NCBI GenBank assembly: GCA_025934455.1
Contig: JAICYA010000121.1
Coordinates: forward strand, 1 to 6,476
Direction of reading: 5' to 3'
From: Rudaea sp.
GTDB lineage: Bacteria > Pseudomonadota > Gammaproteobacteria > Xanthomonadales > Rhodanobacteraceae
Length of the DNA: 6,476 bases
The first letter of the stretch is position 1; every line of letters begins with the position of its first letter. Made by a program: the position numbers and the translations under genes. Positions 1-6,219 of the stretch are shown here, in pieces. The notes under the pieces are model-generated. The model was not told the DNA's origin. It did not search any database and saw nothing but the letters and a program-made list of their open reading frames with translations.

Positions 1-686
1 CCGATGCCTTCGCAGAACGCGTCGACCGCATCGGCCAATCCATCGCGTGCGATCGCAGGCAGCATGCGCACGCAGACCTCGTCCACGTAATCGGCCTGGC
101 GCCCGGCGAATTCCGGTGGCACGGCGTGCGCCCCGAGGAACGTGGTGCGCACCGTGATGCCCAGTTCCCTGCCAATGCGACGCGCCACGCGCAACATTTT
201 CGATTCGGATTCCAGATTCAATCCATAGCCGGATTTGATTTCGACGGTGGTCGCGCCGTCGCGCATGAGCGCGCGCGCGCGCGGCAGCGACTGCGCGAAC
301 AATTCGGTCTCGCTCGCGGCGCGCGTCTTGTTCACCGTGGAGACGATGCCGCCGCCGCGGCGCGCGATTTCCTCGTAACTCGCACCTTGCAGCCGCAGCT
401 CGAATTCCTCGGCGCGATTTCCCGCGAAAACCAGGTGCGTGTGGCAGTCGATGAGCCCCGGTGTGATCCAGGCGTTGCCCGCCGATTCGACCTGTGCGGC
501 CAGGCCCTGCGGCTTTCCGGGCAATCCGGCTTGCAGTCCCGCGAAGGCGATGACGCCGTCCTTCCAGGCGAGCGCGGCTTTGTCGACCGCGCCATAGGCA
601 GCACCGTTGTCCGTCATCGTCGCGAGACGGCAATCGACGAGCAGGTGATCCCAGGCCGGATTCATCGCCGTATTGTCCACGTTCAT
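1..686 (-). CDS. hutI: Imidazolonepropionase (HutI), N-terminal part, cut by the left window edge
   Basis: HutI is a cytoplasmic amidohydrolase that opens the ring of 4-imidazolone-5-propionate to give N-formimino-L-glutamate, the third step of histidine degradation. About 228 codons are visible of a family length near 405; the C-terminal part lies beyond base 1. Reading from 686, the metal-binding [10 protein letters not shown] motif puts His at residues 82 and 84. It is followed by RAEEFELRL (91-99), [14 protein letters not shown] (101-114), [14 protein letters not shown] (146-159) and [10 protein letters not shown] (183-192, with the conserved His187), all typical of HutI. The start is uncertain: ATG at 686 gives the longest frame, but an in-frame ATG at 665 (residue 8) also fits the family's short N-terminus, and neither has a good Shine-Dalgarno sequence. 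It diverges from hutF, which takes its product. The family assignment is close to certain; the start is a guess. Confidence 0.93.
   Translation of the reverse strand, partial: MNVDNTAMNPAWDHLLVDCRLATMTDNGAAYGAVDKAALAWKDGVIAFAGLQAGLPGKPQGLAAQVESAGNAWITPGLIDCHTHLVFAGNRAEEFELRLQGASYEEIARRGGGIVSTVNKTRAASETELFAQSLPRARALMRDGATTVEIKSGYGLNLESESKMLRVARRIGRELGITVRTTFLGAHAVPPEFAGRQADYVDEVCVRMLPAIARDGLADAVDAFCEGI
269..283. repeat. Alternating GC dinucleotide tract inside hutI
   Basis: Fifteen bases of uninterrupted alternating G and C lie within the hutI coding strand and encode an Arg-Ala-Arg-Ala stretch around residues 135-139. Such tracts can adopt Z-DNA and are mildly prone to slippage. In a GC-rich genome it may simply reflect codon choice for Arg and Ala. 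Confidence 0.6.
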
Positions 687-710
687 GCAGGATGCTGGAA
701 GGGCGCGGCG

Positions 711-719
711 TGGCATACT
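711..719 (+). promoter_or_regulatory. Possible extended -10 promoter for hutF
   Basis: The 58-bp gap between hutI and hutF holds TGGCATACT, which reads as an extended -10 (TG, one base, then a hexamer matching TATAAT at 4 of 6). It lies 25 bases before the hutF start. No convincing -35 is present at 16-18 bp, as is common for extended -10 promoters. Transcription would begin near 726, and a GGAA at 732-735 could serve as a weak ribosome binding site 9 bases before the ATG. I saw no palindrome resembling a HutC operator. This is a sequence guess only. Confidence 0.35.
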
Positions 720-744
720 GGGCGAAACCACGGAATGCGCCGCG

Positions 745-2121
745 ATGAACGAGTTTTTCGCCGATTACGCCTGGCTGCCGCAGGGCTGGCGTGAAAACAC
801 GCGTTTGCGCATCGAAGCGGGCGCGTTGACCGAAGTGGACGAAAGCGCGAACGGCGTCGGCGCGAATCGAATTGGGCGCTTCGTACTGCCGGGCATGCCG
901 AACCTGCATTCGCACGCGTTCCAGCGCGCGATGGCCGGCCTCGCGGAAAAGCAGTCGAATCCCCAGGACAATTTCTGGTCCTGGCGCGAAACCATGTACG
1001 CCTTTGCCGGGCGTGTCGGCCCGGACGATCTGCGCGCAATTGCCGCGCAGTCGTACGTGGAGATGCTCAAGGCCGGGTACACGCAGGTCTGCGAGTTCCA
1101 CTACCTGCATCACCAGCCGGACGCAAAGCCCTATGCCGATCCGGCGGCGATGTCGCTGGCGCTGATCGAGGCCGCGCGCGAGGCGGGTATCGGAATGACG
1201 CTGCTGCCGGTGCTGTACATGGCTGGCGGCTTCGATGGCCGGCCCTTGTCCGAACGCCAGCGCCGCTTCGGTTTCGACGTGGACGGCTATCTGCGTCTGG
1301 TCGAACGACTGCACAAAATGGAAAATTCCACATTGCGCGTCGGTATGGCGCTGCACTCGCTGCGCGCCGTGCCGCCGGATGCCATGCGCGTGGTATTGGA
1401 ATCCAGTCTTGCCGATGGGTTGGTCCACATCCACATCGCCGAGCAAATCGGCGAGGTGCAGGATTGCCTGAACGTGCGCGGCGCGCGGCCGGTCGAATGG
1501 CTGTTCGACAATGCGCCGGTCGATGCGCGCTGGTGCCTGGTTCACGCCACGCACATGACGACGGACGAAACGCGCCGCCTCGCCGAATCCGGCGCGGTCG
1601 CGGGATTGTGCCCAACCACGGAAGCGAACCTCGGCGACGGTCTGTTTCTGCTGACGGCTTACCGTGAAGCGGGCGGCGTGCTCGGCATCGGCTCGGATTC
1701 GAATATTTCCATTTCGCCGATCGAGGAATTACGCTGGCTCGAGTACGGCCAGCGTCTGATGACGCGGCATCGCAACATCGCGGTGTCCGAATCCAGTGCC
1801 AGCGTCGGCGAAAACCTGTGGGGCGATGCGTTGTTCGGCGGCGCGCAGGCATCCGGCGTTGACATCGGCGCCCTGGAATCCGGGGCGCGCGCCGATTTCA
1901 TCGTGTTGAATGCCGAATCGCCGCTACTCGCGGGACGCGATGCGGAAAATGTCCTCGATACTTTCCTGTTTGCCGGCAACGCGAACCTGGTGCGCGACGT
2001 GATGGTGGACGGCGAATGGGTCGTGCGGGATTTCCGCCACCGCGACGAGGACGCCATCGCGGCGCGTTACCGGCAGGCGATTACTCGGATTTTGGCGCCA
2101 GCATCGCGCTCACCGCGTTGA
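745..2121 (+). CDS. hutF: Formimidoylglutamate deiminase (HutF)
   Basis: HutF is a zinc amidohydrolase that deiminates N-formimino-L-glutamate to N-formyl-L-glutamate and ammonia. It defines the five-step histidine route, in which HutG then releases formate and glutamate. The protein is 458 residues, normal for the family. The [13 protein letters not shown] motif gives His55, His57 and Gln60; EFHYLHHQ gives Tyr120; ALHSLR gives His204 and Arg207; HIHIAEQ gives His230; LVHATH gives His267; GIGSDSN gives Asp318. As I recall the Pseudomonas aeruginosa HutF structure, these match its zinc ligands and substrate-binding residues at constant small offsets, so the enzyme should be active. The frame is open from an ATG at 673, but that would add 24 residues unlike the family and overlap hut[16 protein letters not shown] from 745 is the typical HutF N-terminus. 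Its last 41 bases overlap the end of the convergent phosphodiesterase gene. Confidence 0.96.
   Translation: MNEFFADYAWLPQGWRENTRLRIEAGALTEVDESANGVGANRIGRFVLPGMPNLHSHAFQRAMAGLAEKQSNPQDNFWSWRETMYAFAGRVGPDDLRAIAAQSYVEMLKAGYTQVCEFHYLHHQPDAKPYADPAAMSLALIEAAREAGIGMTLLPVLYMAGGFDGRPLSERQRRFGFDVDGYLRLVERLHKMENSTLRVGMALHSLRAVPPDAMRVVLESSLADGLVHIHIAEQIGEVQDCLNVRGARPVEWLFDNAPVDARWCLVHATHMTTDETRRLAESGAVAGLCPTTEANLGDGLFLLTAYREAGGVLGIGSDSNISISPIEELRWLEYGQRLMTRHRNIAVSESSASVGENLWGDALFGGAQASGVDIGALESGARADFIVLNAESPLLAGRDAENVLDTFLFAGNANLVRDVMVDGEWVVRDFRHRDEDAIAARYRQAITRILAPASRSPR
2081..2121. other. Tail-to-tail coding overlap of hutF and the phosphodiesterase gene
   Basis: The hutF stop (TGA at 2119-2121) lies inside the last codons of the opposite-strand gene, whose stop (TAA) occupies 2081-2083. 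Forty-one bases therefore code on both strands. No hairpin with a T-run separates the genes, so transcripts from each side are expected to run antisense into the other unless Rho acts. Confidence 0.85.
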
Positions 2122-3346
2122 GATCGCCATCGTTGGCTGCGGGGCGGATGCCCAGGATTTTCACCAGTAACGGATACACGTCGACGTTGTCGAATTCCGG
2201 TACTACGGCGCCGCGCCGGAACGCCGGCCCTTCGGCGACGAACAGCGCACGCATCTTCGGGTCGTCGTTGTCGTAGCCGTGCTCGCCGCTGGAGATATGA
2301 TGGTTGGGACGGTCGAGATAGCTTTGCGTTTCGATCAGCCAGCCATCATCGGCGACGCACACGATCGGCGGAATGCGGGCATTGCTGCCGTAATGCAGGC
2401 GCGCGGGAATCCGCGATTTATCCCAGCAGCGCATGCGCTCGTGCGGCGCGAGCAGGGCGCGATCGACTTCGGTTTCATGTCCAGCTTTCGGCGCGAGGCC
2501 CGCGACAACACCTGCGGTGACCACGTTTACGCCGTGCATGTCGACGAGCTTGTCCAGCACCACGAGCCGGTCTTCGCTGGTTGCGGTCATGCCGTGGTCG
2601 GAGACGACAACGATATTCGCGTTGCCGAAAATGCCGCGCTGTTTCAATCCATCGATCAGGCGCCCGAGCGCGGTGTCGATTTTGCGCAGCGCGGCATCGA
2701 CCTGCGGCGAATCCGGCCCGTAACTATGGCCGGCATGATCGACCTGTTCGAAGTACAGGGTCAGGAAATCCGGCCGCTGACCGGCGGGGAGATCCAGCCA
2801 CTGCAGCGCCTGATCCACGCGCGCGTCCGGCGTCATCTTGCCGTCGAAGGGCAGCCAATGTTCCGGGCGCACGCCGTGGATGTCCACGTCCGAACCCGGC
2901 CAGAACATGGTTGCCGCGTGTTTGCCCTGGCGTTCCACGCTGATCCACAGCGGTACGCCGCCGGCCCACCAATGCGGGTCGTCCGTGGTACTGCGGTCGT
3001 TGTAGACGAACTTCGCGCCGGTGGCCGGATCGAGGAAACGGTTGTTGACGATGCCGTGATGATCCGGATAAAGGCCGGTGACGATGCTGTAGTGATTCGG
3101 AAACGTGAGCGTGGGAAACGCCGGTTTCATCGACGTCGCGCGCACGCCGTTCGTGGCGAGCGCGGCCAGGTTCGGCGACAGTCCGCGCGTGATGTAATCG
3201 CTGCGGTAGCCGTCGATGGAAATCAGGATCAGCGGCGAATACGCGGGCGGATGCACCGGCGCGTTCACGCATCCGCCGAGCGCGAACAACAGTGCCAGCA
3301 GGGGCGCCGCGACGAGGCGGCGCCGAAGTCCTTTCGCGAACATCAT
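2081..3346 (-). CDS. Nucleotide pyrophosphatase/phosphodiesterase (NPP) family lipoprotein
   Basis: This is an alkaline-phosphatase-superfamily type I phosphodiesterase that hydrolyses phosphodiester or pyrophosphate bonds, probably of nucleotides, outside the cytoplasm. The 421 residues begin with a lipoprotein signal: RRR at 8-10, a hydrophobic core at 11-23 and a lipobox LGGC with Cys26. Val at +2 suggests outer-membrane sorting. The two-zinc site is complete: Asp45 (SIDGYR), nucleophile Thr81 and Asn102 (FPTLTFPNHY to NNRF), Asp203 and His207 (VDHAGH), Asp250 and His251 (SDHGM), His356 (GEHGYDN). The spacings match the Xanthomonas NPP residues D54, T90, N111, D210, H214, D257, H258 and H363. 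Phe82 and Tyr198 sit where aromatic residues hold the base in nucleotide-specific NPPs, so nucleotides are likelier than lipids; that is inference. It starts at a double ATG (3346/3343), 10 bp after the metallopeptidase stop, with no clear Shine-Dalgarno, suggesting co-transcription and coupling. Confidence 0.93.
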   Translation of the reverse strand: MMFAKGLRRRLVAAPLLALLFALGGCVNAPVHPPAYSPLILISIDGYRSDYITRGLSPNLAALATNGVRATSMKPAFPTLTFPNHYSIVTGLYPDHHGIVNNRFLDPATGAKFVYNDRSTTDDPHWWAGGVPLWISVERQGKHAATMFWPGSDVDIHGVRPEHWLPFDGKMTPDARVDQALQWLDLPAGQRPDFLTLYFEQVDHAGHSYGPDSPQVDAALRKIDTALGRLIDGLKQRGIFGNANIVVVSDHGMTATSEDRLVVLDKLVDMHGVNVVTAGVVAGLAPKAGHETEVDRALLAPHERMRCWDKSRIPARLHYGSNARIPPIVCVADDGWLIETQSYLDRPNHHISSGEHGYDNDDPKMRALFVAEGPAFRRGAVVPEFDNVDVYPLLVKILGIRPAANDGDLNAVSAMLAPKSE

Positions 3347-3356
3347 CGGTTACGCT

Positions 3357-4250
3357 TCAGAGCGTGGCGGCATTGAAGGTATCGCAACTGCGGATGTCGC
3401 CGGACTGGAATCCCGCCTTGAACCAACGCGAACGCTCCGCCGAGGTGCCGTGGGTGAACGAATCCGGCACCGCGTAACCGCGCGACTCCTTTTGCAGAGT
3501 ATCGTCCCCGACCTGGGCGGCGGCGTTCAGCGCCGCGTCGATGTCGCCGGCCTGCAGCCAGTTCAACTGCGCCTGCGACTTGTTGCCCCACACGCCGGCA
3601 AAACAGTCGGCCTGCAGTTCGAGCCGTACCGACGTGCCGTTCGCGCCCTCGGTCGGGCGACCGACCTGCTGCATGACGCCGAGCAGGTCTTGCACGTGGT
3701 GGCCGACTTCGTGCGCGATCACGTAGGCGCGCGCGAAATCGCCAGATGCGTGGAAACGCGTGTCCATTTCCTTGAAGAAATCCAGGTCCAGATACACCAG
3801 TTTGTCGGCCGGGCAGTAGAACGGTCCCATCGCTGCCTGCGCCGCACCGCAGCCGGACGAAGTCTGGCCGTGGAACAGCACGAGCTTGGGCCGCGTGTAT
3901 TGCTTGCCCATGGACTGGAAATAAGGATCCCAGACGTCCTCGGTGCTGGCGAGGATCGTGGAGACGAATTTGACTTGCGGATCGCTGGCATCCGCCGCAT
4001 GGCGCTGGCCCGGCGCCGGCGCGGACTGGGTCATGTCCGAGGTGCCGCCGCCGCTGAGGAACAGGTTCATGATCAGCGGACGCGTCTGCGGGAAGATCAG
4101 CGCGATGATGACGACGATGATGGTGCCGCCGATGCCGAGGTGGAATCCGCCGAAGCGCATGCCGCCGCCACCACCGCCGAATCCGCCACCACCGCCGCTG
4201 CCATCGTCCTGAACGACGTTGTCGCTTTGCCGACCCTTCTGCCAGTCCAT
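3357..4250 (-). CDS. ypfJ: Neutral zinc metallopeptidase, YpfJ/KPN_02809 family, membrane anchored
   Basis: This is a predicted neutral zinc metallopeptidase (Pfam Zn_peptidase, DUF-like YpfJ family). No physiological substrate is known to me for the family. The 297 residues match the usual 280-300. In order: a charged N-terminus with a glycine-rich stretch (17-30), one hydrophobic membrane segment at about 38-53 (LGIGGTIIVVIIALIF), a linker of low complexity to about 90, then the catalytic domain. The zinc motif HEVGH is at 180-184 with catalytic Glu181, and ELQADCFAG (211-219) supplies the probable third ligand, Glu211. Cys134 and Cys146 (SSGCG, FYCP) and Cys216 are family-typical positions that may form a disulfide. 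The domain probably faces the periplasm. The start is supported by a strong GGGAGG ribosome site. It lies 88 bp after tRNA-Leu and 10 bp before the NPP lipoprotein gene. Confidence 0.92.
   Translation of the reverse strand: MDWQKGRQSDNVVQDDGSGGGGGFGGGGGGMRFGGFHLGIGGTIIVVIIALIFPQTRPLIMNLFLSGGGTSDMTQSAPAPGQRHAADASDPQVKFVSTILASTEDVWDPYFQSMGKQYTRPKLVLFHGQTSSGCGAAQAAMGPFYCPADKLVYLDLDFFKEMDTRFHASGDFARAYVIAHEVGHHVQDLLGVMQQVGRPTEGANGTSVRLELQADCFAGVWGNKSQAQLNWLQAGDIDAALNAAAQVGDDTLQKESRGYAVPDSFTHGTSAERSRWFKAGFQSGDIRSCDTFNAATL
4161..4202. repeat. GGN trinucleotide tract coding the Gly-rich segment of the metallopeptidase
   Basis: Nearly every codon from residue 17 to 30 of the metallopeptidase is GGN, broken only by one Ser and one Phe. 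This gives a 42-base imperfect trinucleotide repeat just before the membrane segment. Unit gain or loss would stay in frame, so length variation between strains is expected rather than on/off switching. Confidence 0.8.
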
Positions 4251-4254
4251 ACGT

Positions 4255-4260
4255 CCTCCC
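4255..4260 (-). promoter_or_regulatory. Ribosome binding site of the metallopeptidase gene
   Basis: GGGAGG on the minus strand lies 4 bases before the ATG at 4250. It is the only strong Shine-Dalgarno sequence in the window and fixes that start codon. Confidence 0.8.
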
Positions 4261-4338
4261 GCTCCGCGTGGAAATCCAGGGCGAACACTACTCCGTCGCC
4301 GGCGAAACGCGCAAGCGTGAAGTGCGATGGAATTGTCT

Positions 4339-4425
4339 TGGTGCCGGTGGAGGGAATCGAACCCACACTACCTTGCGGTAACCAGATTTTGAGTCTGGCG
4401 CGTCTACCAATTCCGCCACACCGGC
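4339..4425 (-). tRNA. tRNA-Leu, anticodon CAA, with encoded CCA end
   Basis: This tRNA decodes UUG leucine codons. The 87-base minus-strand sequence folds as a class II tRNA. The acceptor GCCGGTG pairs with CACCGGC and is followed by discriminator A and a genome-encoded CCA (4339-4341). The D-stem GCG/CGC encloses a GG-containing loop, and the anticodon stem CCAGA/TCTGG has loop CTCAAAA with CAA at positions 34-36. The long variable arm is a TACC/GGTA stem capped by a GCAA tetraloop. The T-arm is GTGGG-TTCGATT-CCCTC, with one T-T mismatch at the second base pair. A73 and the long variable arm are leucine identity features. It has its own promoter upstream. Confidence 0.97.
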
Positions 4426-4446
4426 TGATGTGAATGCGGCGCGCGA

Positions 4447-4456
4447 ACGGCGCCGT
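4447..4456. repeat. Perfect palindrome in the tRNA-Leu leader
   Basis: ACGGCGCCGT is a 10-bp perfect palindrome between the tRNA promoter and the mature 5' end. It is flanked by GCGCGC at 4439-4444 and 4463-4468, which can also pair with each other. It would lie in the roughly 37-base 5' leader that RNase P removes. GC-rich bias alone could produce it. Confidence 0.4.
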
Positions 4457-4468
4457 GGCAGGGCGCGC

Positions 4469-4497
4469 AGTATACGTGATCGGACGCCGGCGGCCAA
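4469..4497 (-). promoter_or_regulatory. Sigma-70 promoter of tRNA-Leu
   Basis: On the minus strand TTGGCC (4492-4497, 4 of 6 to TTGACA) and TATACT (4469-4474, 5 of 6 to TATAAT) are separated by exactly 17 bp. The bases after the -10 are GCGCGCC, the kind of GC-rich discriminator linked to stringent and growth-rate control of stable RNA promoters. Transcription should begin near 4462, about 37 bases before the mature tRNA. This is the best-formed promoter in the window. Confidence 0.75.
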
Positions 4498-4503
4498 CGC
4501 CGC
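4490..4503 (-). terminator. Short hairpin just after the cysteine dioxygenase stop; weak terminator candidate
   Basis: Directly after the TGA at 4504-4506 the minus strand reads GCGGC-GTTG-GCCGC, a 5-bp perfect stem with a 4-base loop. An overlapping alternative, CGGCG-TTGGC-CGCCG, is also possible. There is no T-run after it, so it is not a classical intrinsic terminator. It contains the -35 of the tRNA promoter, so read-through from the upstream operon is plausible. Confidence 0.3.
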
Positions 4504-5082
4504 TCAATGCGTGGCGTCGAGCGACAGCTGGCGCTGATCGCGGCTGTACCAGTCGCCTTGCAGCGGGCGGAACACCGAACACTGCGTCATCGGCCCGCGG
4601 TAGACGTGCAGGGTGACGGCGATGTCGTCTTCGTTGGGATTGCGGATGGTGTGGTATTCGTGCGGCGGGATCAGGCTGCCGGCCGAGCCGGGCCCGACGT
4701 TCATCGTGCCGCGCGATTCGAAACGATAGCGTTCAGCGTCGTGCTGGACGAGTTCGTAGGGTGTGATTTCCAGTTCGCCGTGCCAGACGCCTTCCACACA
4801 CCACATGCCGCTGTGATCGTGGATCGGCGTACCCTGGCCCGGTCCCCAGGTCATGGCGATGACGCAGTAGCCGTGGTCTTCGCTGCGGTACAACTCGCGC
4901 CGCGCGTAATGATCGGCGGCGCGTTCGAACACGCAGCCCGGAAGCTTCACCGCCGGATCGCGGATCAGCCGGCACAGCGCGCTGCGCAGGTCGCCGGTGA
5001 TTTCGGTGTCGCAGTCGTGGCAGACGGCACGGTCGATCGCGTCGACCAGGTCGCGACAGCCGGGAAATTCGAGGGCAAGCAT
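4504..5082 (-). CDS. Cysteine dioxygenase (type I, cupin fold)
   Basis: This is a predicted cytoplasmic iron(II) thiol dioxygenase that oxidises L-cysteine with O2 to cysteine sulfinate, the entry to cysteine breakdown. The 192-residue protein has cupin motif 1 at about 80-103 (GPGQGTPIHDHSGMWC onward) with iron ligands His88 and His90, and a third ligand, His144, in PPHEYHTIRN. Arg61 (YARR) matches the mammalian Arg60 that binds the substrate carboxylate. His159 and Tyr161 (TLHVY) match mammalian His155 and Tyr157. Cys95 lies 5 residues after the second His, exactly where mammalian Cys93 forms the Cys-Tyr crosslink; many bacterial homologues have Gly there. These features favour cysteine over 3-mercaptopropionate as substrate. 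It starts 9 bp after the metX stop with no visible Shine-Dalgarno sequence, so coupled translation is likely. Substrate is inferred, not shown. Confidence 0.9.
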   Translation of the reverse strand: MLALEFPGCRDLVDAIDRAVCHDCDTEITGDLRSALCRLIRDPAVKLPGCVFERAADHYARRELYRSEDHGYCVIAMTWGPGQGTPIHDHSGMWCVEGVWHGELEITPYELVQHDAERYRFESRGTMNVGPGSAGSLIPPHEYHTIRNPNEDDIAVTLHVYRGPMTQCSVFRPLQGDWYSRDQRQLSLDATH

Positions 5083-5091
5083 GGGCGGATT

Positions 5092-6210
5092 CTACAACGT
5101 GGCCAGAAACGCCGCGATGGCGGCGCCGAAACGCGGAATATCGACCAGGAATGCGTCGTGGCCCTGCGGCGAATCCAGCGCCACGAAATCGACCTGCGCG
5201 CCGGCGGCACGCAGGCCGTCGGCGATTTCCTGCTGCTGCGACAGCGGGAACAGGATGTCGGTGGACACGCCGATCACGAGTGCGCGTTCGACATCGATGC
5301 GCTTGAGCGCCTTGGCGACGTTGCCGTTTCCCGGCTCTGAACCAGAATATTCGGAAACATCGAACCAGTCGCTGGCGCGCGACAGGTACAGATAGCAGTT
5401 CGGATCGAAGCTGCGCACGAAGCGGCGCGCGTGTCCGGCCAGGTACGATTCGACCTGGAATTCGACGCCGAAGGGATCGTCGTCGGGTCGCGCCTCGGCG
5501 TCCAGGCGGATGCGTGCGAAGCGGCCGACCCATTCCATCGCCGAGCGATAGGTGATCACGCCGAGCTTGCGCGCGATCGACATGCCGGCTTCGGGATAGT
5601 GCGCGTCGTCGTAGTTGCCGTCGTTCCAGTTGTGGTCGAGCCGAATTGCCTCGCGCTGCAGCGAGCGGATGGCGATGGCAAAGGGCTGGGCCTGCGGAGC
5701 GGTGGAGATGCTGACGTGCGCGCGCACGCTGCCAGGATGGTTCACCAGCCAGCCGAGCGCACTCATGCCGCCCATCGAGTTGCCGATCAGGCAGGCGAGG
5801 CGTTCGACGCCCAGGTGCCGGACCAGCGCCTGCGAGGCGTTGGCGATGTCCTCGAGCGCGAGTTCCGGAAATGTCAATTTGTATACTTTGCCGGTCGCCG
5901 GATCGACTGAGGCCGGGCCGGTCGAACCCTTGCAACTGCCCAGCGAATTCGCACAGACCACGAACCAGCGATTCGTATCGATGGACTTGCCCGGGCCAAG
6001 CATGTCTTCCCACCAGCCCGGCGTGGGGTCGGCGGCGTTCGCGGCCGCGTGCGCGCCGGGGGAAAGGCCGGTCAGGATGAAGATTGCGTTGTCGCGGCTG
6101 GCGTTGAGGCTGCCCCAGGTTTCATAGGCGAGGCGCGCGCCGACAAGGGCGCCGCCGCGTTTCATCGCGAAGGGAGAGGGGAGTTCGAAATATTGGCGGG
6201 CGTCGGGCAT
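5092..6210 (-). CDS. metX: MetX-family homoserine/serine O-acyltransferase
   Basis: This alpha/beta-hydrolase acyltransferase moves an acetyl or succinyl group from CoA to the hydroxyl of homoserine (methionine synthesis) or, in several Xanthomonadales members, succinyl to serine (cysteine synthesis). The 372 residues cover the whole family. The N-terminal strand motif YETWG is at 29-33 and TGLSPGAHAA at 47-56. The signature NSLGSCKGSTGP is at 88-99. The nucleophile Ser145 is in GNSMGG, Asp318 in STDILFP and His351 in GHDAF, completing the catalytic triad. The SLGSCKGSTGP form, where acetyltransferases usually have a Gly-Gly-Cys and Thr-Thr version, and the likely host point to the serine O-succinyltransferase group, but homoserine cannot be excluded from sequence alone. 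It lies 9 bp after ccmI and 9 bp before cysteine dioxygenase, with no strong ribosome site. Confidence 0.92.
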   Translation of the reverse strand: MPDARQYFELPSPFAMKRGGALVGARLAYETWGSLNASRDNAIFILTGLSPGAHAAANAADPTPGWWEDMLGPGKSIDTNRWFVVCANSLGSCKGSTGPASVDPATGKVYKLTFPELALEDIANASQALVRHLGVERLACLIGNSMGGMSALGWLVNHPGSVRAHVSISTAPQAQPFAIAIRSLQREAIRLDHNWNDGNYDDAHYPEAGMSIARKLGVITYRSAMEWVGRFARIRLDAEARPDDDPFGVEFQVESYLAGHARRFVRSFDPNCYLYLSRASDWFDVSEYSGSEPGNGNVAKALKRIDVERALVIGVSTDILFPLSQQQEIADGLRAAGAQVDFVALDSPQGHDAFLVDIPRFGAAIAAFLATL

Positions 6211-6219
6211 CCCGCGATT

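Noticed and set aside
673..744. Upstream ATG extension of hutF by 24 residues
   Set aside because: The added residues are unlike HutF N-termini and would overlap hutI. The candidate promoter and ribosome site also lie between 711 and 735, after that ATG.
126..794. A 222-codon plus-strand frame opposite hutI that runs into hutF
   Set aside because: The minus strand encodes recognisable HutI throughout, and this translation has no family character.
2279..3376. A 365-codon plus-strand open frame antisense to the phosphodiesterase gene
   Set aside because: The opposite strand encodes a complete NPP with all metal ligands. This frame shows no family motifs and arises from high third-position GC.
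4251..4338. Search for a terminator after tRNA-Leu or a separate promoter for the metallopeptidase
   Set aside because: No stem with a T-run was found, and no hexamer pair better than 3 of 6 at suitable spacing. Only the ribosome binding site at 4255-4260 is supportable.
4339..4425. tRNA-Leu as an integration site for a genomic island
   Set aside because: No integrase, no duplicated tRNA 3' end and no change in base composition are visible on either side. The flanking genes look like native housekeeping genes.
3216..4433. A 405-codon plus-strand open frame crossing the NPP start, the whole metallopeptidase gene and the tRNA
   Set aside because: It is antisense to two genes with full catalytic motifs and runs through a structured tRNA gene. 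Its translation is rich in Arg, Val and His with no recognisable domain, typical of a GC-rich shadow frame.
4733..6013. A 426-codon minus-strand open frame overlapping metX and cysteine dioxygenase in another frame
   Set aside because: Both genes in the correct frames have intact catalytic residues. This frame is Arg-rich and without motifs.
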